This document shows, piece after piece, positions 8,645 to 17,318 of a DNA stretch of 39,638 nt. The stretch is from Bacteroidaceae bacterium (lineage in GTDB: Bacteria; Bacteroidota; Bacteroidia; Bacteroidales; Barnesiellaceae_A). Where the stretch lies: positions 1 through 39,638 of the forward strand of contig JAFQRE010000007.1 of NCBI GenBank assembly GCA_017410245.1, read 5' to 3'. Numbering within the stretch: position 1 is the first letter of the stretch; every line of letters starts with the position of its first letter. The notes under the pieces are model-generated. The model saw only the letters and a list, made by a program, of their open reading frames with translations, was not told where the DNA came from and searched no databases. A program made the position numbers and the translations under genes.

Positions 8645-10393
8645 TTATTTCACTAATAATTTTACTGTTTCTGTTCCATAAGGTGTACTGAGTGTGGCTA
8701 AGTAGATACCGGCAGGTGCATCTACCAACCATGAGATATATTGTCGTCCTGCAGCCAACTCACCATCGAAGGGAGTAGCTACAAGAGCTCCGTTCATGTT
8801 GTATATAGAGAGTGTGGCTTGCACATTGGCAGGAGTATTGGCTACAAACATAGCCTCGTTCTCTACGATAGAAGCAAGGGCTGCAAAGTTGTTGCCTTCG
8901 GCTTCAACACGCTCTACTGCATCATCATCGTTAGGATTACCAAGTGTGAGGTCGTTGTTAATACGTTGCATCATCAAGCGATCTTTCTTGTCCTCTTCTT
9001 CGAGGCTACCATTATCGCTCCATAGGGCAATCCAGAACTTGCCATCGTGCATAGGAGTAGTTTTTAAGTTAGTTTTCTCGCTCACACGCTCTCCTTTGGT
9101 AAACTCCGACTCGCGACGAGCGGTAGTATCGTTTACATTCACAGCTGTTACAAATGCTTCAACATCGCCAAACGAACCCGAATAGTTGCGCATATAGAAG
9201 AAAGCCATCTCATCGTTGATACCTTTTTGCAATGAGAGGTAGCCATAGTCGGTTTGTTCCATAGGCTTCAACTCAAGACCATTCTCGCCCCACAAGAGCT
9301 CACCCTCTTTATTGACACGTTGAGCCACTACGCGGTTCCATGATTGGCCACTGCTTGCTTCGTTCCATATAGCATAGAAGTTGTCGGTGTCGGGATCGTA
9401 AAGACTCTTTACGCTGAAGCTACGCCAACCGGAAAGGCCCAAAATTTGACCATTATCGGTGGTAAATCCAATCTCTCCATTGGGCTTGATGTATGCCATA
9501 TATGCCGACTCGATTTGGGTAAAGTAACGGTCATCGTTCCATGAGAGCAAAGCACCACCATCGCCGGTAGGTACTACGGTGAGGCGTGTCCAAAGGGGAA
9601 TTGAGCCCCAACCACCATTGTAGATACGTGTATCTTCGCTCCATACGGGAGTGCCGTCGAAGTCGAGCTTGCGTGCATAGATGTCTTGACCCGAACCCTT
9701 GGCATAAATCAATATGGTTTGGCCGTATCCACCATCTATCACATAAGGATACATATAGGTTGTTTTATCATCGGTAAGACGTACATCATCGGCATTCCAC
9801 AAGAGCTCGCCATCGGCACTGATACGTTGCATTTCTACAGACATTTTACCATTATAACTATCACCATCGGTGTGCGACCAAGCAAATACATAGCTACCAT
9901 CTGAGAGTTGAGTCATGTTCATTCCATAGGCATGAATATAAACCTTATCTGCACCCTCAAGAGTTATACCGGTTTCGCCCCAAAGGAACTCGCCCTCTTG
10001 AGATATTTTATATACTGTATGGCATTCTCCACCATTCTCATTGGCATAACGTTCGTCAACAACCGAAACAATGGCATTGCCATCTTTATCAACAAGAAGA
10101 ATTTGACCGAAGGCGGTCCAAGTTTTGGCTTTGAAGTCGGCTACTACGAGAGGCTCATCAAACAAGATATTACCAGCGGGGTCGATAAGTTGAAGGCCTG
10201 TATAAACACCATCGGGACCGGGGTAGTTCATACCCAACCATATATTACCATTAGGTGAAATTTGCATTTCATGTGAATAGTAGCTTTCATTGGGCCATGC
10301 AAGAAGGTTCTCGGCGGGATTGCTGTTCCATTGACCAAAAGCTGTAATGAAACTCATTGCACCGACCACTGAAAGTAGTATTTTTTTTCTCAT
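8645..10393 (-). CDS. T9SS-exported beta-repeat protein, paralogue 2
   Basis: 582 residues from the ATG at 10393. The open frame can be extended to a TTG at 10408, but the ATG gives a normal signal peptide (MRKKILLSVVGAMS ... FGQ) and a usual gap to the gene before. The mature protein starts WNSNPAENLLAW. Family motifs: FLWGETGITL, YARKLDFDG, WSEDTRIYNGGW, SGDGG replaced by TGDGGALLSWNDDRY, and ELLWGENGLEL. A T9SS type A sorting domain occupies the last ~80 residues (LSIYNMNGALVATPFDGEL ... PAGIYLATLSTPYGTETVKL). The body is most like the 607-residue member (SYYSHEMQ/NYPGPDG against SYNYTELAM/NYPGGEN), while the tail matches the 578-residue member, which hints at recombination in the array. 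Function is unknown. Confidence 0.85.
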   Translation of the reverse strand: MRKKILLSVVGAMSFITAFGQWNSNPAENLLAWPNESYYSHEMQISPNGNIWLGMNYPGPDGVYTGLQLIDPAGNILFDEPLVVADFKAKTWTAFGQILLVDKDGNAIVSVVDERYANENGGECHTVYKISQEGEFLWGETGITLEGADKVYIHAYGMNMTQLSDGSYVFAWSHTDGDSYNGKMSVEMQRISADGELLWNADDVRLTDDKTTYMYPYVIDGGYGQTILIYAKGSGQDIYARKLDFDGTPVWSEDTRIYNGGWGSIPLWTRLTVVPTGDGGALLSWNDDRYFTQIESAYMAYIKPNGEIGFTTDNGQILGLSGWRSFSVKSLYDPDTDNFYAIWNEASSGQSWNRVVAQRVNKEGELLWGENGLELKPMEQTDYGYLSLQKGINDEMAFFYMRNYSGSFGDVEAFVTAVNVNDTTARRESEFTKGERVSEKTNLKTTPMHDGKFWIALWSDNGSLEEEDKKDRLMMQRINNDLTLGNPNDDDAVERVEAEGNNFAALASIVENEAMFVANTPANVQATLSIYNMNGALVATPFDGELAAGRQYISWLVDAPAGIYLATLSTPYGTETVKLLVK

Positions 10394-10412
10394 AACACTA
10401 ATACTCAATTGG

Positions 10413-12158
10413 TTATTGTTTTACAAATATCTTTTCTGCTTCTACACCATAGGCTGTAGTCAATGTTGCCAAATATACTCCGGCAGGTACATCGGCTTGC
10501 CATGTGATGTTCACTTGTCCGTTGGGCAATGTACCACTGAAAGGAGTGGCTACAAGTTGTCCGTTGGTGTTGTATATAGCAAGAGTGGCTTGGGAGGCTT
10601 GTGAAGAGTTGATGGCAAACACCACCTCTTTGTTGTGTGCGTATGCTACAGTCATGCCACTATCGTAAGTCTCTATCTTGTCGATTGCTGCGTTACCGGG
10701 GTTGCCCACTGTACCATCATAATTGACACGTTGCAGGTAAAGCCATTTGTTATTGGGGTCCGATTCTACTCCTCTATCGTCCCAACCGAAAATCCAATAA
10801 TTCTGAGAGGCCATATCTGTAACCTTCATATCGGTTTTTTCGGTAGGCGAAATGGTATCGGTAATGACGCGACTCTCGTCCCACAACAATGCTCCGTTGC
10901 GAGTGTCGAGCAATTGCATACGAATATCTACATTGCCATATTCGAGACTGTTGCGCTTCATGTAGAAGAGTGCTACTTCACCTTCGCGAGCTGTACGTAT
11001 TGAGAGGTCGTCATAGTTTTCATATTCGCCCATGGGCTCAATTTCCAAGCCATTCTCGCCCCATAGCAATTCGCCATCTTTCGATACACTCTGAGCAACT
11101 ATACGGTATGAACCTTGACCGGGTGTCGATTCGCGCCAAAATGCAATGAACGAATCGCTTGCAGGGTCGTATGTACAAGTAGTAGAGAGGGCGCGGTTTT
11201 CGCTATAGCACAGTTTCTGACCTTCGGCACCTGAGGCAAATCCCAATTCGCCGTTCGACTTGACATACGACATATATATCGACTCGATACCCGAGTAGTA
11301 ACGGTCGTCGTACCAAGTAACAATCACTCCACCATCGCCCGAAGGCTTAACGCAGAGCAATGTCCACAATGGGGTTGAAAGAAAACCTCCATTGTAAATA
11401 CGAGTATCTTTACTCCATACGGGAGTACCATCAAAGTCGAGCTTGCGAGCATAAAGTTCGCTACCCGAACCCTTGGTATAAACAAGAATAGATTGTCCAT
11501 ATCCTGCATCTACGATATAGGGCCAGAAGTAAGTGATGTTGCCTTCGGGATCAGTGAGACGAGTCTCATCGGCATTCCACATAAGCTTGCCATCGGCGCT
11601 GACACGTTGCACTTCTATCGAGAAGATTGCATCATTGTTGCTATGAGTCCATGTAAAAACATAACTGCCATCGCTCATCTCGGCAATGCCCATCATGGCA
11701 CTGATGTAAGTACCCATATCGCTATCGAGCAGCACTCCATCTTCACCCCAAAGCATTTCGCCTGTTTGAGAAATCTTATAGGCTGTGTAGGTTCCAAGGT
11801 CTTCTTCTATGCTGCTATGACGCAAGTCGCTTACCACAACAATTGCATCGCCATTGCTATCTACAAAGAGATTTTGATTGACATAACCGGTGAGGCGATC
11901 TTGATGGTCCGATACCAACATGTTTTTCTCACCCAACAAGGCAACTCCGGTAGTGTCGAACAATTGCACATAGTGAGTATCACCTTCCCAATTCAACCAC
12001 AGCCACGCATTGTCGTTGCACGCCATGCCCAAGTCGTAACCATAGAAATACTCATTCTCGGTATTTACCCAGTAGGGCTCCGAAACCTTGTTGCTCCACT
12101 GTGCTGTAGCAAGCACAGTGGAGAGAACAACAGATGCGGTTATGACGAATTTTTTCAT
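10413..12158 (-). CDS. T9SS-exported beta-repeat protein, paralogue 1
   Basis: 581 residues. Signal peptide at ~1-19 (ends VLATAQ), then WSNKVSEPYW. It shows the same body plan as the four genes after it: MLWGEDGVLL, YARKLDFDG, WSKDTRIYNGGF (a Lys replaces the usual Glu), SGDGGVIVTWYDDRY and ELLWGENGLEI. The sorting domain is at ~500-581 (LAIYNTNGQLVATPFSG ... PAGVYLATLTTAYGVEAEK), ending FVKQ. It lies 12 bases after the Omp28-like gene and 19 bases before the next ATG, so it is surely co-transcribed. It is the first member of the array and is diverged from the others. Its function cannot be assigned from sequence. Confidence 0.85.
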   Translation of the reverse strand: MKKFVITASVVLSTVLATAQWSNKVSEPYWVNTENEYFYGYDLGMACNDNAWLWLNWEGDTHYVQLFDTTGVALLGEKNMLVSDHQDRLTGYVNQNLFVDSNGDAIVVVSDLRHSSIEEDLGTYTAYKISQTGEMLWGEDGVLLDSDMGTYISAMMGIAEMSDGSYVFTWTHSNNDAIFSIEVQRVSADGKLMWNADETRLTDPEGNITYFWPYIVDAGYGQSILVYTKGSGSELYARKLDFDGTPVWSKDTRIYNGGFLSTPLWTLLCVKPSGDGGVIVTWYDDRYYSGIESIYMSYVKSNGELGFASGAEGQKLCYSENRALSTTCTYDPASDSFIAFWRESTPGQGSYRIVAQSVSKDGELLWGENGLEIEPMGEYENYDDLSIRTAREGEVALFYMKRNSLEYGNVDIRMQLLDTRNGALLWDESRVITDTISPTEKTDMKVTDMASQNYWIFGWDDRGVESDPNNKWLYLQRVNYDGTVGNPGNAAIDKIETYDSGMTVAYAHNKEVVFAINSSQASQATLAIYNTNGQLVATPFSGTLPNGQVNITWQADVPAGVYLATLTTAYGVEAEKIFVKQ

Positions 12159-12170
12159 ATTGCGTTGAGA

Positions 12171-15100
12171 TTAATATACAGCAACCTTTTGCGACAATTG
12201 AGTGTCGGGAGTAACGATATTGACAACATATACACCGGCTGCTTCGATAGCTATATTGAGCATTTCAGAAGCAGATGCTTGATATACAGTCTGTCCGGCC
12301 ATGTTGTAGATAGTTACTTGATAAGGAACATTGGTAGCGGGAGTAACAACAACAGTCTCGTCGGCCTTGTTGTAGTGCACCGCAAATGCATTGTCGTTTT
12401 CAATATTCTCTACCGCCGCATTGTCGTTTGTAATAAAGAATGAACGACAACCATGAGCCTTGATTTCGAGTTGTTGTACAACCAACTTGCCATGGGCATT
12501 ATATACCTTGTATGTACCACGAGGATCCATAATACCATTGCCCCAAGCATCGGTCACCTCGAAGCACAACACCTCATCGGCAGGCAAATCTATTTCGACA
12601 GTATCGACGGTGACTGTACCATAAGCATAAGGACCAAATTCGTGAATAATATTGCCATCCATATCCTTGATGAGATAGCGGTTTTCGTCGGCAAAGTTAT
12701 CGGTCTTGATGATAAACTTGTTGCGCGGTGTTGTAGAAACGGGATCTTGGAAACTACCCGAGATGCTATTACCCTTGTATAGTTGGTAATTGACACCACC
12801 AAGTTTTATGATGAAGTCGTTAGCATCTTCTATCAAGTCGGCTTGGTGGAAAGGAACACTAATGAGTGTTGTTTTGCGAGCGGGAGCAAAACCTACCCAT
12901 TCGGTCACATAATCCACGCCATTGAGTTTTACATCAAATCCGGCTTCAATAATATCTTGAGTCGAATTATTCACCAAGAACATTTCGTAGTAGTTGTATG
13001 CATAAGTACCACCAACAGGGATAAGAGGAGCTTGAATTTCGGCATTCATAGGAATTTCAAGACCGGGATAGTGAGGACGTTCGCTTACTACACTGAGTAT
13101 ATCTTCTTTATCCATAGTTACAAAGGCTACAACCTCAAAGTTGGCAGGATTGGTAGCTACACCATTTATCGTTTTGGGCACCTCATATACATATTTTCTT
13201 GAAAAGGAGTCGCCCTTTTGGCAAGTGGTAATTGTATCGCCCCATATAGGAGTGAGGAATGCACGTACCATGTGAGAGTGCACATAATTGTTACCTGCGC
13301 CACCTCCATTTTGAGGGCCAACAATATCATCTTCGGCAATTACAACATTGAGGAAGTTGTTATCTGCATCGACACTACCGGTATAGTAACCTTCTACATT
13401 AACTGTGAGTATGCGAGTATTGGGATTGTAGTCGCTACCAACCCACAAATTAACAGGTGCATCTTGATCGCAGATAGCACGGCTATATTCTACCCATACA
13501 GCACGTGAATACATGGGGCCTTCTTCATCGAAACTTGCACGATTGACCATACCATTGGGATAGCCATCGGGTTTGAAGTAAATATCAAGAGAGTCACCCT
13601 CGGTGGTGCGATAATCGGGCTCATTGGGAAGAGGATTTGCGTAATGGCCTGCATGATATGCAAGTGCATGAATCCTATCACCTTGAGCCTTCTTCAATTC
13701 GGCTATCATGTAGTGTGCATCGGGGCAATTGCCACAATGTATGCCGGTAAATTCTTCTATAAGCACTTCTTTTTTCAGCACTTCGGTGGTTACATTGTTC
13801 GATCCTGTTTTGAAGAATGTGCGGCAACCATGATTTTCTATCAGTTCTTCGGTATATACCTCATTATTGTTGGCATCATATATGGTATAAAAACCATTGT
13901 AAATACCATTAGACCAGCTATCGGTAATTTCAAAACAATATTGTGTATTGGGAGCAAGCGAAACAAATTCGGAAATCAACATAGGGTTTGAACGCTCGAA
14001 AGGACCCACTTCATATACTATATTACCCTCCATATCTTTGATTAAGAAACGGTTTTCATCAAGATACGCATCAGAACCTATCTCAATTCTTATAGTGGGA
14101 GTAGCAGCTTTGGGGGCATCGAATTTACCATTATATCTATTACCCTTGTAATCGTTGCCATTGAGACCTGTCAGTTTGATGGTATATTTGTTACCAGTCT
14201 CTTTCAACAAAGAGTTTACATCAAAAGGCAAACGTATGGTTGTAGTGGTACGAGGTGCAGCAGTACCTGTCCACTCTACGTCATAATCGGTGCTATTGAA
14301 GCTAATAACAAAATTGGCCGATGTTATCTCTTCGGTTGATTTGTTATTGAGGGCAACATCAAAATAGTTATAACCATAAGTGTCACCAATGGGAATCATG
14401 GCATCGGCAATTTCGGCAGCAAGAGGTACTTCGTAACCCTCATATACAGGCTTGCAACCGGTAACATTAAGCACATTCTCCTCGTTCTCGCACACGTAGG
14501 CTACCAACTCAAACTCTCCGGGGTTGAGTGTTACGCCATTGATAGTCTCGGGCACAGTATAAACATACTGTTTTGTGAAGTATTCGCCTTTCTTACAATT
14601 GGTAATGGCTTCGCCCCACGTACCGGTGATATAGGCGCGCACCATGTGTTGATGCATGTAGTCGCTACCAACACCACCACCCGATTGAGGACCTTGAACA
14701 TTGTTTTCGGCAAGAACAACATTGAGATAAGATGCATCTACATCGGCTGTATAATAACCTTCGACATCGATTGTAAGTGCGCGAGTCTCGCTATTATAGT
14801 CGGCCTTCATCCACAAGTTTACAGGAGCTGCCTCTTCGGTTTGAAGGTGTGCATACTGAGCCCACACTGCACGATTAAGAACGATGTTATTGTCATAGCG
14901 TTGACGATTGATCATACCCGCAGGATAACCACTAATACCAAAGTGATCGTTTATAGCTTTTCCTTCGGCCAATCGGAAATCAGGTTCATCACTACCGGGT
15001 TTGGCATAACTACCGGCATGCACCGCCAAAGCATATACTTTGTCGGGCTGAGCCTTCAACATCTCGGCTACTATCTTATGCGCATAAGGACAATAACCAC

Positions 15101-15227
15101 AATGAATACCGGTAAACTCTTCTACAAGAACTTTCTTGTTCTCTACTTCTGTCGAAACATTTTGTTGTGCAGTGGCTGTGCCTACCAACAACGTAAGGAG
15201 TAAAATAAGGGGTAAATTCTTTTTCAT
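12171..15227 (-). CDS. Duplicated Omp28-like thioredoxin-fold protein with T9SS sorting domain
   Basis: 1018 residues. Signal peptide at ~1-20 (ends GTATAQ). Two homologous halves follow, roughly 22-480 and 485-945. Each begins with an EEFTGIHCGxCPxAH motif, with CGYC at Cys43/Cys46 and CGNC at Cys498/Cys501, followed by HAGxYAxP and GYPxGMxNR. This is the pattern of Omp28-related outer membrane proteins, which have a thioredoxin-like domain. Each half ends with a beta-sandwich part (RYLIKDMDGNI, CFEVTDAWGNGI, HGCRSFF). Residues ~950-1018 form a T9SS type A sorting domain (VTIYNMAGQTVYQAS). Both CxxC pairs are intact, so a redox role outside the cell is possible but inferred. Most Omp28 proteins I know of have one copy. 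It is the first gene of the operon and has its own promoter at ~15256. Confidence 0.85.
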   Translation of the reverse strand: MKKNLPLILLLTLLVGTATAQQNVSTEVENKKVLVEEFTGIHCGYCPYAHKIVAEMLKAQPDKVYALAVHAGSYAKPGSDEPDFRLAEGKAINDHFGISGYPAGMINRQRYDNNIVLNRAVWAQYAHLQTEEAAPVNLWMKADYNSETRALTIDVEGYYTADVDASYLNVVLAENNVQGPQSGGGVGSDYMHQHMVRAYITGTWGEAITNCKKGEYFTKQYVYTVPETINGVTLNPGEFELVAYVCENEENVLNVTGCKPVYEGYEVPLAAEIADAMIPIGDTYGYNYFDVALNNKSTEEITSANFVISFNSTDYDVEWTGTAAPRTTTTIRLPFDVNSLLKETGNKYTIKLTGLNGNDYKGNRYNGKFDAPKAATPTIRIEIGSDAYLDENRFLIKDMEGNIVYEVGPFERSNPMLISEFVSLAPNTQYCFEITDSWSNGIYNGFYTIYDANNNEVYTEELIENHGCRTFFKTGSNNVTTEVLKKEVLIEEFTGIHCGNCPDAHYMIAELKKAQGDRIHALAYHAGHYANPLPNEPDYRTTEGDSLDIYFKPDGYPNGMVNRASFDEEGPMYSRAVWVEYSRAICDQDAPVNLWVGSDYNPNTRILTVNVEGYYTGSVDADNNFLNVVIAEDDIVGPQNGGGAGNNYVHSHMVRAFLTPIWGDTITTCQKGDSFSRKYVYEVPKTINGVATNPANFEVVAFVTMDKEDILSVVSERPHYPGLEIPMNAEIQAPLIPVGGTYAYNYYEMFLVNNSTQDIIEAGFDVKLNGVDYVTEWVGFAPARKTTLISVPFHQADLIEDANDFIIKLGGVNYQLYKGNSISGSFQDPVSTTPRNKFIIKTDNFADENRYLIKDMDGNIIHEFGPYAYGTVTVDTVEIDLPADEVLCFEVTDAWGNGIMDPRGTYKVYNAHGKLVVQQLEIKAHGCRSFFITNDNAAVENIENDNAFAVHYNKADETVVVTPATNVPYQVTIYNMAGQTVYQASASEMLNIAIEAAGVYVVNIVTPDTQLSQKVAVY

Positions 15228-15255
15228 AAAAGTACCATTTGATTTTTTATAGTCA

Positions 15256-15263
15256 CAAATTTA
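15256..15263 (-). promoter_or_regulatory. Probable -7 element for the Omp28-like/T9SS operon
   Basis: Minus strand reads TAAATTTG, a full match to the Bacteroidota -7 consensus TAnnTTTG. It lies 28 bases upstream of the ATG. No convincing -33 TTG was found at the expected distance, so the call rests on the -7 box and position. Confidence 0.5.
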
Positions 15264-15319
15264 ATAAATATGACCTTTCTTCATGAAATGCCCACCATAG
15301 TTTTACTACGGCATTTATT

Positions 15320-15345
15320 TGCAGTGCTACTAAAACACTACTGCA
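15320..15345. promoter_or_regulatory. Inverted repeat in the divergent intergenic region
   Basis: TGCAGT, 14 bases, then ACTGCA. It lies between two divergent promoters (T9SS operon and TPR regulator). An operator for a dimeric regulator is possible; a six-base repeat can also arise by chance. Confidence 0.25.
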
Positions 15346-15437
15346 TCATGTCATAACTATTTGTTATACAGAATTTTACATTGCCGTTTGTTTTTTCATT
15401 TGATGCATTATTTTTTTGAATATTGAGATAAAAATAA

Positions 15438-15466
15438 TTGCAAAATTAATATTTTAATTATATTTG
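15438..15466 (+). promoter_or_regulatory. Promoter of the TPR regulator gene
   Basis: TTG at 15438-15440, an 18-base spacer and TATATTTG at 15459-15466, which fits the Bacteroidota -33/-7 promoter pattern. The start codon is 31 bases downstream of the -7 box. Confidence 0.65.
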
Positions 15467-15497
15467 TACCGTATTTTAGTAACATAAAATTAAGATT

Positions 15498-17297
15498 ATG
15501 AAAAATAAATTTTTCCAATATACAATCAGAAAGACTCTGTTTATTGCATTGACATTGTTATATACAATGAACGCAACAGCTGCGACAGACACAACAATGA
15601 TAAATGTACTCAATAAGTCGTTGATGATGATAGAGGACAGTAGCAATGTTGCACAAGAGATGAGAGAATCTATTGAGATGATGAAACAGCAAGAGCATCT
15701 ATCCGATAGTCTCCTCGTTCACTTCCTCGTTAGAGATGTAGCATACTATTTCCGTACCATGGGTAAGCAATCGAGTGCTGTTGAAATACTATTGGCTACG
15801 GCCAACTACATGGAAGACAAGCAATGCGACCCTTCGTTGTTATTGAAATTATATGTGCCTTTAGGAGCTGCTTACGAAGAAGCCGGACTATGGAGTATTG
15901 CCATGGAGTGCTATCATAAAGCCCTTAATATAGCCTTAGAAAAAGACCTAAAAGACGACATAGCACGTATATATAATAATATAGGTGTGGCATACTATCA
16001 GATAGACACCGACGAATCCATCAAGTACTTCAATAAATCACTCGAAATAAACAAATTGATTAATGACAAAAAGGAACTTTATCTCAACTATAACAATCTG
16101 GCTGCGGTCAATGTGAAATTGAATAAATATGATGATGCGCTCGACTATGCTTTGATGGCATTGCACATGATAGACAAAGAGGCAAACGCTGATATGTACT
16201 ATGCAATGCAACGTAATATTGGTTCACTCTATGCACAAGCCGGTGACTACAACCTCTCTATCTCTTATCTCCGAAACGCACAAAAATTTTATGAACGCAA
16301 TGGCAATATGCAAGATCTTATCACAACCTACGTGTTGCTGGCCGAGGTTTACAATAAAATAGGCGATGAGTCGCAAACCCTCGAACTGATAAAAATAATT
16401 GATACAAAACAGATTGAAAACTTAGACAATGCAGAGTTAAAATCAAAAATATACATAACATTGTCAGAACTTTATGAAAATAATAAGGACTATAAAAAGG
16501 CATACCAGAAATTGCAGAAAGCAACTATTCTAAAAGACTCGCTCATGCTTGCCAATGACGAAAGAAAGATAAATAACTTTGAAAAAATATTTGAAAACGA
16601 GCAACTACTCAAGGACAATGCACTGGTAATTGGAGAATTGCAGTTGAAGAAAATGCGTTCCGACCGACAATTTATCATCATCGCCATCGTACTGCTGATA
16701 TTGCTCATTGTTGTAGTTTTCCTCGTCATTCGCGGCCGAATGAAAGATAAACTACTAAAGACCAATGTAATGCTGGCCGAGCAGGAAAAAATATTGCAGG
16801 AGAAAGAGAAGGAGTTGCAGCAAATAAAAGAAGCTGAACTGAATAAAACTATTGATAAGAAAAACCGAGAGTTATCAAGTTATGCATTATCATACACCCG
16901 CGACAATGAATTCATATTGAATTTAAGTGAGGAGTTGAAGGAACTGCTACTTGAAATAAATCCTCGCGAAACCGAACACAAAGAGCGCATACGAAACATA
17001 CAAACTCAACTCAAGCAACACTACTCCACCGACAACTGGCAAGAATTTCGTTACTACTTTGAAAAGGTACACCCTTCATTCTACGATTTGCTTGATGAAA
17101 TAAGCCCCGGTATAACACAACGACAAAAACGACTGTGCGCTATGCTATACATAGGACTATCTACCAAAGAGATATCATCTATAACCTTCCGCGAGGTGAG
17201 GAGTATTGAATCGGCACGAAATCGCCTTCGCAAGAAACTGGATATACCTGCCGACGAGTCTATACAAGAATTTCTATCGCGCAAGATGGGACAATAA
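15498..17297 (+). CDS. TPR membrane protein with C-terminal LuxR-type HTH (one-component regulator)
   Basis: 599 residues. An N-terminal signal sequence (~1-30) is followed by ~330 residues of tetratricopeptide repeats (for example EAGLWSIAMECYHKAL, ARIYNNIGVAYYQ, LYLNYNNLAAVNVK). A single membrane helix is at ~391-412 and a charged coiled coil at ~415-460. The C-terminal region (~540-595) has the helix-turn-helix pattern TQRQKRLCAMLYIGLSTKEI ... ESARNRLRKKLDI, typical of GerE/LuxR DNA-binding domains. The topology implies periplasmic TPRs and a cytoplasmic DNA-binding end, without kinase or receiver domain. Such TPR-TM-HTH proteins are common in Bacteroidales and mostly uncharacterised. It is 21 bases ahead of the GH2 gene and divergent from the T9SS operon, so either may be its target (inference). 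Confidence 0.8.
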   Translation: MKNKFFQYTIRKTLFIALTLLYTMNATAATDTTMINVLNKSLMMIEDSSNVAQEMRESIEMMKQQEHLSDSLLVHFLVRDVAYYFRTMGKQSSAVEILLATANYMEDKQCDPSLLLKLYVPLGAAYEEAGLWSIAMECYHKALNIALEKDLKDDIARIYNNIGVAYYQIDTDESIKYFNKSLEINKLINDKKELYLNYNNLAAVNVKLNKYDDALDYALMALHMIDKEANADMYYAMQRNIGSLYAQAGDYNLSISYLRNAQKFYERNGNMQDLITTYVLLAEVYNKIGDESQTLELIKIIDTKQIENLDNAELKSKIYITLSELYENNKDYKKAYQKLQKATILKDSLMLANDERKINNFEKIFENEQLLKDNALVIGELQLKKMRSDRQFIIIAIVLLILLIVVVFLVIRGRMKDKLLKTNVMLAEQEKILQEKEKELQQIKEAELNKTIDKKNRELSSYALSYTRDNEFILNLSEELKELLLEINPRETEHKERIRNIQTQLKQHYSTDNWQEFRYYFEKVHPSFYDLLDEISPGITQRQKRLCAMLYIGLSTKEISSITFREVRSIESARNRLRKKLDIPADESIQEFLSRKMGQ

Positions 17298-17318
17298 TAT
17301 ATATATGTGTAATAGATC

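Noticed and set aside
11493..12443. Plus-strand open frame (316 codons) opposite a T9SS paralogue and the Omp28-like gene
   Set aside because: It spans the boundary of two well-supported minus-strand genes, has no promoter or recognisable domain, and reflects codon bias on the other strand.
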